From positions 62,001 to 126,000 of the forward strand of contig NZ_JAPWDU010000008.1 of assembly GCF_027257155.1 (NCBI RefSeq): a stretch of 64,000 nucleotides of DNA, written 5' to 3'. Below are positions 58,465 through 64,000 of the stretch, one piece after another. The stretch comes from Cerasicoccus sp. TK19100. Its GTDB lineage: Bacteria > Verrucomicrobiota > Verrucomicrobiia > Opitutales > Cerasicoccaceae. The stretch's first letter is position 1. Every line of letters starts with the position of its first letter. The notes below the pieces were generated by a model, which was not told the DNA's origin, ran no database searches, and was given only the letters and a program-made list of their open reading frames with translations. A program made the translations under genes and the position numbers.

Positions 58465-60867
58465 TCATTCGAGAACAAACAACCGAATGAATCGCTGAGC
58501 GCCATCTGAGAGCTTAGTATTGTCTCGTGCACAATACCTGGTTGCCGAGTCCTCGATGACAGTTACGTGCGGTCCACCTTGGTTCCAGACAGACAGGTCA
58601 CCACTTACTTGCGCTTCAAGCAAACCATGGGCACTTGGATTGCGAACCACATCGACCATCAAATAAATCGCATCCCCATCCTGGTGTAGCATAATGTCAG
58701 GCGCGGCCGAATGCGCAGAAGGATCTGTCCCAAGCTCGAACTCAATGATGTTTGCCGTGCCATCTCCATCCGGATCAGATTCGCCATCCGCATCTGCTCC
58801 AACCAGCCCATGGCGGGCCGCCCAAAAACCAAAATCACTGGCATAGGGCATCTGCTCATTAATTCTTAAAAAGCCGATATAGCCATAAGCTTGTTCAACG
58901 CCCTCGGCATCCAACGGTTCGACCAGGAGCGTTAATCCACCGAAGTCATCGACAACGATGTCGGACAAAGTCACGTAATCATCTACGTTATCACCTACAT
59001 CGATGTAAACCGATTGACCTCCCACAGAGTAGCGCGTAATACGCGGCCCAACTCCACTGCGAGACGCAAACAGATCCATTTCGATGATGGCGGTAGGATC
59101 AAGTCCTTCAATCCGCAACGCCCCCACGCCCCCACCATTAACATAAAAAGCATCACTAGTGACTTCCTGCGGCGCGAGAATTGAGCCCTGTTTGCCCGCT
59201 GTAGTAATCCCCGAGAACGCATCGATTACCTCGACCGAAACTGCTGTCGGATGAGTCGTTCCATCACTAAGGACGACCACATCCAATCGAGAGCCAGCTG
59301 CCGTTTGGGATAGTGAATTCCAGTAATGGCCACCGGAATCAGCCACCGACGCCAATAAATCGGCCGAACCCAGATCCAGCAGCCAAGTCCGACTCAGCAC
59401 CTCATTGGTCATTACCAACGCTGCCGGACTCGATATATAGGACTCCCCTTCTTCACCATAGATTCTTGCCTCATATTTTCCAGCATGACTGAGATCAACG
59501 GCATCCAAAACCAACTCAGCTGAAACTTCCCCGACTAGCTCAACGCCGTTATGATCCCAGCGGATTTGTGTGGCGAGGCCATCATACTCCACTGAAAAAG
59601 TGACGCGCTCCCCAACAAATGCCGCAACATCACGGGGGGATTTGATAATCCGCAAAGGTGGCACTTCACCTTCATAGACAATCCCCGCACCCATCCCAGC
59701 GAGGATTTCCTGAGACCAAGCGGCCCGCCCTCCGGTCCCCAAGTGGATTCCATCCGCCGAAAGCGTGTGCTGATTTTTCAGGAAATAATCATAGGCATCG
59801 ACAATGGGCTTGTTTGCCACCGAATCAAACGCGCTGGGCACAAGCTCCTCAACCAATGGATCAACAATTTGCAGATTGTAAGGCAATGATCCATTACCTT
59901 CATTGATGCCACCAAGCACGGGAGGATCGTCCTTATAATCACGAAACGTAAGTCGCATCGGTATCGGTTGTATACCAGCATCTATCAGCGTCGTGTAGAT
60001 GCGGCGCAAATTTGCCTCAATCTCCGCATTCGATTCAGAGCCCTCTACATATGGCCGATCGGCGCTAACGTCATTACCACCAAGATGCACAAAGGCATAC
60101 TTTGCCCGCGGGTGAAGTGCAATTGCCTGCTCTAGTCGATTCGGCGACCCTTGTAACCATGAGTTACTGTAGGTGCCACTAATCCCCAGGTTAAATAGAA
60201 CCGGGTCCCAAGTATCGCCGTACAGCTCCTGAACCCGCTCCTTGAACAGCCTCATATCAGTGCCCTGACTACTGATCGAAGCCCCGATCATCAGCCAGTA
60301 ATCATCCCTCCCAAGCCTATCGTAGGCATGCAGCTCTAAATTACGTATATCCATTTTGCTTACGGAAGGATTCGCAGTAATCCTCAGACGAAGCCATGCC
60401 GAGCTTTCCATGACAGGCAGTTCTACTTTCTGGGCCCGCCAGATCATATTCTCATTTTGCTGCCAAAGGGTGATTGGCAAAGGGCTCCAGCTACCATCGA
60501 CTCCGTCCTGAGAATCAGAAGACACTTCCGCCTCAACCAAGTAGTCTTTGATGGTTGCGGTAAAGGTCATGAAGCCGCCTTCTAACATCGCAGGAAGCTG
60601 CATCGTGCCAATCCACTCTTCGCCCCCCGCTATTCGAATACTTGCTGGTGTGAGACCTTCAAGCATCGCATCAGAAAAAGCACCCGCACTGTGCGTATCA
60701 TATGCTGCTAGCGGCTTCACCCGCAGACCAGTTGCCGGAGCAGCTGGACTAGACGAAGCGTAGAAAAAGACACTGATAGCGACAACAGAGAGTCGTTGAA
60801 ATATTCCCCGTTTCACAGGGAAACGCACTCTCTGCCTGATAAAAGCAAGGGGCCAGTTGAGATACAT
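58465..60867 (-). CDS. Secreted SGNH/GDSL-type esterase with Ig-like and accessory domains
   Basis: An 800-residue protein with a signal peptide ending near SSPAAPA. A beta domain comes first (to about residue 185), then an SGNH hydrolase: DDYWLMIGASIS (nucleophile serine), FNLGISGTYSNSW, VHLGGNDVS (block III) and SADGIHLGTGGR (Asp-His of block V). Next is an Ig-like domain (VTFSVEYDGLATQIRWDHNG), and then the same accessory domain found in the GH5-like neighbour and in the small PEP-CTERM protein (LLDLGSADLL, RITRYSVGGQS, GYIGFLRIN). The C-terminus carries a DADGESDPDGDGTAN-type acidic loop. It likely deacetylates a polysaccharide. It is one of three adjacent genes sharing the accessory domain. 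Confidence 0.82.
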   Translation of the reverse strand: MYLNWPLAFIRQRVRFPVKRGIFQRLSVVAISVFFYASSSPAAPATGLRVKPLAAYDTHSAGAFSDAMLEGLTPASIRIAGGEEWIGTMQLPAMLEGGFMTFTATIKDYLVEAEVSSDSQDGVDGSWSPLPITLWQQNENMIWRAQKVELPVMESSAWLRLRITANPSVSKMDIRNLELHAYDRLGRDDYWLMIGASISSQGTDMRLFKERVQELYGDTWDPVLFNLGISGTYSNSWLQGSPNRLEQAIALHPRAKYAFVHLGGNDVSADRPYVEGSESNAEIEANLRRIYTTLIDAGIQPIPMRLTFRDYKDDPPVLGGINEGNGSLPYNLQIVDPLVEELVPSAFDSVANKPIVDAYDYFLKNQHTLSADGIHLGTGGRAAWSQEILAGMGAGIVYEGEVPPLRIIKSPRDVAAFVGERVTFSVEYDGLATQIRWDHNGVELVGEVSAELVLDAVDLSHAGKYEARIYGEEGESYISSPAALVMTNEVLSRTWLLDLGSADLLASVADSGGHYWNSLSQTAAGSRLDVVVLSDGTTHPTAVSVEVIDAFSGITTAGKQGSILAPQEVTSDAFYVNGGGVGALRIEGLDPTAIIEMDLFASRSGVGPRITRYSVGGQSVYIDVGDNVDDYVTLSDIVVDDFGGLTLLVEPLDAEGVEQAYGYIGFLRINEQMPYASDFGFWAARHGLVGADADGESDPDGDGTANIIEFELGTDPSAHSAAPDIMLHQDGDAIYLMVDVVRNPSAHGLLEAQVSGDLSVWNQGGPHVTVIEDSATRYCARDNTKLSDGAQRFIRLFVLE

Positions 60868-61080
60868 TCAACTTTATGTTCTTTTTAATTACATATTAGT
60901 CAAATAAAAAACAAAACCTTGGGTCAATCCGCTCCATCACAAACCTGCAAAGCATTCTACCGGTTAGTTGAGGCGATTTCATATTTGTATTTTTTTAATT
61001 CTTTTCTTGATTTCATCGGCGACCTTCGTTTCAATTCTCGAAAAATCTAACCCTAAACTCCTCACACCAAGTAAATACCC

Positions 61081-61761
61081 ATGAAAACTCTCATCACTAC
61101 TTGCATTGCTGTAGTCGGCCTTAATTGCAGCGCATTAGCTCAGGTCGTAATGGTAAACTTTAGCAGCACTAACAGCACCTCTCCCAGTGCACCCGGCGCC
61201 GAGTGGAATAACATCACCAATTTCACAACAGCCACTAGCGATGTTGCACTCATTGACTACACCACAGGCCTTGATACTGGCTTCAGCCTGTCCATTACAG
61301 ATTCTTTTAAAGACATCGGCGGACAGTCTTTTGCGGCCTATGGCAACTTCACTTCCCAGTCCCTCAGCAGCTACTTCTACGGCGACTCAGCGGATCCGAA
61401 CGCAGCTATCGAAATCACTGGCCTCGACCCAAATACCAAATACACTTTTGATCTTGTAGCTGCACGCGATACGACTACCAACAGAACCACTGAGTATACA
61501 CTCACCGGCGATTCAGTCACTATCGTTACCAATGCCGCAGGCACGCCCTTTTCAACCGCAAACATTGCGACTGCCAGCGCCATCTCACCCGATGCCACTG
61601 GCAAGATTACGATCGACATAAAAGTTGCGAGCGACTCTAGCAGCAGTTTCTTCTATTTGAACGCCATGCAAATCACAGCGATCCCTGAGCCCAGCACGTA
61701 TGCATTGGCTGTCGGCGCTTTGGGACTGGGCATGGTAATGCTTCTCAAACGTCGCAAGTAG
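61081..61761 (+). CDS. PEP-CTERM protein made of the shared accessory domain
   Basis: A 226-residue protein with signal peptide (KTLITTCIAVVGLNCSALAQ) and PEP-CTERM tail (IPEPSTYALAVGALGLGMVM then KRRK). The body reads VNFSSTNSTSPSAPGAEWNN, LIDYTTGLDTGF, ITGLDPNTKYTFDLVAARDT, TEYTLTGDS and SFFYLNAMQIT. This is the same order as in the twin domains of the GH5-like enzyme (VDTGWTV, GFDPEKDYSFTFVGARAG, AVYTLAGD, YTYLNAMEIT). So it is the solo, surface-attached form of that domain. The AT-rich gap ahead (60868-61080) should hold divergent promoters for it and for the esterase. Confidence 0.88.
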   Translation: MKTLITTCIAVVGLNCSALAQVVMVNFSSTNSTSPSAPGAEWNNITNFTTATSDVALIDYTTGLDTGFSLSITDSFKDIGGQSFAAYGNFTSQSLSSYFYGDSADPNAAIEITGLDPNTKYTFDLVAARDTTTNRTTEYTLTGDSVTIVTNAAGTPFSTANIATASAISPDATGKITIDIKVASDSSSSFFYLNAMQITAIPEPSTYALAVGALGLGMVMLLKRRK

Positions 61762-61804
61762 CCTTTCCCAGTAAAGCCTTTAACATACTGGTGGTGAACT
61801 TTGT

Positions 61805-61839
61805 AAAGCGGGTGGATGCGAAAGCGTCCACCCGCTTTT
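61805..61839. terminator. Intrinsic terminator after PEP-CTERM gene
   Basis: AAAGCGGGTGGATGC pairs with GCGTCCACCCGCTTT (one T-G pair) around a GAAA-type loop, then TTTT. It lies 43 bp after the stop of the PEP-CTERM gene. Confidence 0.88.
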
Positions 61840-62171
61840 GCGTTCAATACAACAGTGCACGCAACGTGAGCCCTCGAAGCGTCGAACCACCAGCGCCCAT
61901 CGAACACTTGAATGCAGCGCTCACAAGCCAGTAACAGAGGGCACTTAATGAATCTTCACGACGCGCGCGATGCACATGCACCATAGCCGCCGCATCTGCC
62001 TTCATTGACGGCAAGAAAACCACACAGTACGATAGCGCCCGCCACAATACCCAGCGGTAAATCCCGTGGCCCGAAAGTCCATTAATTCAACTAAGCTGAA
62101 GAGTATCTTCTATTGAATAGCAGCGGATCCGACTCTGGAATATGTATTCCCTCAGCGACTATAAAAAAGCC
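61840..62171. other. Intergenic stretch without recognised gene
   Basis: About 330 bp between the terminator and the convergent GH130 gene. Only short frames without coding character were seen, and no further hairpin or repeat. Confidence 0.5.
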
Positions 62172-63353
62172 TTACGATCCTGGCTGGGCGTCAATTAACG
62201 AAATACGCTGCGCCACACATTCAGCCGAATAAAAAGGGTCTTCTGGCGTGTTAACACAGTAGTCTACGAGCCGATCAATAGTGCTGTAGGCCACATGCGT
62301 TCGCGTATCACCGGAAGCATAATAAATTAGAACGGAGTCATCAGCCTGCTTCACCCATCCGTTTGCAAATGTTATATTACACAAATCGCCTACACGTTCG
62401 TCTTCCCAAGCTGCGATGAAGTGCCCTGCGGGAGAATGAATCACCTTCCATGGCTCGACCAGGTCGGTCATAAAAATATAGAGCACATAACGTAAGCCAG
62501 TCGCCGTATTTCGGACGCCGTGCGCAAGGTGCAGCCAGCCCTTTGATGTTTTGATTGGCGCAGGCCCTTGCCCATTCTTGACTTCCTTAACAGTATGATA
62601 AACGCGTCTCTCCATCACACGCTCATCGTGTATGACTGCAGCGCACATGGAGTCGCAAAAACCATAGCCAATGCCACCACCAGATCCTGCATCAATAAAG
62701 CCATCCTGTGGACGTGTGTAGAGCATGTATCGCCCATCAATAAACTCAGGGTGTAGCACGACATTCCGTTGTTGAGGAGAAGGCGTGACCAGATCTGGCA
62801 ATCGCTCCCAATGTTCCAAGTCTTTAGTCCGAACGATACCGCATTGCGCTTCCGCCATGGACGTATCCCCTTCTGGAGCATTGGGGTCCTTTCGCTCAGT
62901 GCAAAACAGCCCATAAACCCAGCCATCTTCATGCTTCACCAAACGCATATCATAGACATTGGTGTCCAATCTTTCGGCGCTCGGTATGACGAGAGGCTTC
63001 TGACGGAATACGAAGCCATCAATTCCCGTTTCGGATTCCGCTAAAGCAAAGAAAGATTTTCTGTCATTCCCCTCCATCCGAACAGCCAACACAATTTTGC
63101 CATTACACAAAATCGCGCCCGCATTGAATGCGGCGTTCACCCCCTGACGCTCCAAAAGAAAAGGATTGCGCGACTGATCGAAATCATAACGCCATTCCAG
63201 TGGAGCGTGATCTGCGGTGACCACCGGATTCAGGAAGCGAAGATACACTCCATTGTCCCAACGCTCATCCACCGAGTTACGGCGTTTCAGCAAATTCTCA
63301 TGCTTAGAGCGCAAGCGTGCAGCCCTTGTTTCGAATGACTCAACTTTAAACAT
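62172..63353 (-). CDS. GH130 phosphorylase, mannosylglucose-phosphorylase-like
   Basis: A 393-residue cytoplasmic protein with the GH130 five-bladed propeller. The motifs NAAFNAGAILCNGKIVLAVR, RMEGNDRKSFFALAESETG (in part) and ERLDTNVYDMRLVKHEDGWV, and later HGVRNTATGLRYVLYIFMTD, are those of subgroup GH130_1, whose known member phosphorolyses 4-O-beta-mannosyl-glucose (EC 2.4.1.281) into mannose 1-phosphate and glucose. Length fits the family. The subgroup call rests on motif memory, so mannobiose or mannooligosaccharide phosphorylase remains possible. With the GH5, GH38 and esterase genes it points to use of mannan-type glycans. Confidence 0.8.
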   Translation of the reverse strand: MFKVESFETRAARLRSKHENLLKRRNSVDERWDNGVYLRFLNPVVTADHAPLEWRYDFDQSRNPFLLERQGVNAAFNAGAILCNGKIVLAVRMEGNDRKSFFALAESETGIDGFVFRQKPLVIPSAERLDTNVYDMRLVKHEDGWVYGLFCTERKDPNAPEGDTSMAEAQCGIVRTKDLEHWERLPDLVTPSPQQRNVVLHPEFIDGRYMLYTRPQDGFIDAGSGGGIGYGFCDSMCAAVIHDERVMERRVYHTVKEVKNGQGPAPIKTSKGWLHLAHGVRNTATGLRYVLYIFMTDLVEPWKVIHSPAGHFIAAWEDERVGDLCNITFANGWVKQADDSVLIYYASGDTRTHVAYSTIDRLVDYCVNTPEDPFYSAECVAQRISLIDAQPGS

Positions 63354-63493
63354 AGTAATTTTTAATCGATGAATTCACTTACTTATTCCCCAAACGCAGA
63401 CACACATTGTTAACAGGAAAAACACCGTGCGCATATTCGCGCCCAAGGCATGTCTGTCCCATCTAAAGACTAATACAATGTGCGCATCTCAAT

Positions 63494-64000
63494 CTACTCA
63501 TCGACTGCAGGCTGATAATCTGCCACCGAGAATATCTCAACCCGCTCTCGACGCCGCAGGCTTTCGACAATGAAGATCAAATAGCGCACGTTGGATTCTT
63601 GCGGCCACTGGCTATTATAGATGTCTTGCAACTTCTCGTTACGGATAGCGAGGATCTGTAGCTGAACGTTCTGATTCGGTTCAATATCCGGTGAAACCTT
63701 CTCACTGGTTTTCGGATCTAGGCGAAATTTGCGTTCTCCATATACTACGCCGAGAGTGCGGTCGGTTAGGTTAAAATACCACGAACTTCCGTATGGAAAG
63801 CCCTCCAATGAAACATCCATCGCATAGATTCGAATTTCACCAGTAGACGGCTGCTGGGTAAAGAGCAACAGCCACTCCTTAACATCACCACTAAGCTCTA
63901 CCGAATCGATGATCTCCGGTTCTGCGCCTGCGACTTCCGCAGGCCGGTAGAAAGTCAAAGTCGACGGCCCAAGATAGGCATATTCTTTTGACCAAAAAGA
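63494..64000 (-). CDS. Hypothetical protein, 5' end cut by window edge
   Basis: An open frame runs from the stop at 63494 to the window edge without interruption (169 codons), so the N-terminus is missing; the TTG at 63956-63958 is not a convincing start. The visible part reads SFWSKEYAYLGPSTLTFYRP, SGDVKEWLLLFTQQPSTGEI, GFPYGSSWYFNLTDRTLGVV and ESLRRRERVEIFSVADYQPA. It is mixed strand and helix, soluble, and without a recognised motif. I do not recognise the family. The GH130 gene follows about 140 bp downstream in the same direction. Confidence 0.65.
   Translation of the reverse strand, partial: SFWSKEYAYLGPSTLTFYRPAEVAGAEPEIIDSVELSGDVKEWLLLFTQQPSTGEIRIYAMDVSLEGFPYGSSWYFNLTDRTLGVVYGERKFRLDPKTSEKVSPDIEPNQNVQLQILAIRNEKLQDIYNSQWPQESNVRYLIFIVESLRRRERVEIFSVADYQPAVDE

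Noticed and set aside
1-64000. Exosortase or other sorting enzyme for the four PEP-CTERM proteins
   Set aside because: No multi-span protein with exosortase motifs was found in the window; it must be encoded elsewhere.

Overview
The window looks like a chromosomal segment of a polysaccharide-degrading bacterium of the Verrucomicrobiota, probably class Opitutia/Puniceicoccales. This is an inference from the gene mix: four PEP-CTERM proteins, two prepilin-like signal proteins beside sugar genes, many secreted multidomain glycoside hydrolases, several LacI-type regulators and few clear Shine-Dalgarno sites. No rRNA, tRNA, transposase, integrase or CRISPR array was seen. GC content is high through most of the window and visibly lower after about 53 kb.

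Layout. 0-6 kb: end of a porin-like protein, two small unknown genes, an FtsB/DivIC-like protein, and a GspA/ExeA-like ATPase followed by two proline-rich single-pass proteins with related C-termini. 6-24 kb is an alpha-glucan (starch/glycogen/maltodextrin) locus: gluconokinase-like kinase, two cytoplasmic GH57 enzymes, a PEP-CTERM protein, a MalK-type ATPase, a GH13 amylase with four N-terminal repeats, a GH31 alpha-glucosidase with five CBM26-like modules, and a divergent type I pullulanase with three N-terminal repeats. 23-35 kb continues the theme: two related small secreted proteins (one PEP-CTERM), a GH66 dextranase-like enzyme, a six-hairpin debranching-type enzyme, a LacI regulator, a prepilin-like protein and a solute-binding protein/MalF/MalG operon. 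A repeated 13-bp motif, TTAAACAGTTAAC, lies upstream of these units and suggests one regulon.

35-52 kb is a second catabolic region: a PEP-CTERM lectin-like protein, a LacI regulator with a palindromic candidate operator, a second prepilin-like protein, a solo secreted domain followed by a GH5 enzyme carrying the same domain, a beta-propeller protein, a 1409-residue GH5 enzyme, an esterase/Gfo-Idh-MocA oxidoreductase pair and a GH38 alpha-mannosidase. Between the convergent beta-propeller and giant GH5 genes lies a strictly periodic array of seven 18-bp degenerate palindromes separated by 5-bp linkers. 53-64 kb holds a GntR/LacI hybrid regulator, a GH5-like 1286-residue enzyme, an SGNH esterase, a PEP-CTERM protein sharing a domain with both, a GH130 phosphorylase and a truncated unknown gene. 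The GH5, GH38, GH130 and esterase set points to mannan or a related hemicellulose or glycan.

Working model (inference): large polymers are cut outside the cell by signal-peptide enzymes, oligosaccharides enter through the porin and ABC transporter, and cytoplasmic GH57, six-hairpin, GH38 and GH130 enzymes finish the job. A recurring pattern is that an accessory domain of a big enzyme is also encoded nearby as a small secreted or PEP-CTERM protein.
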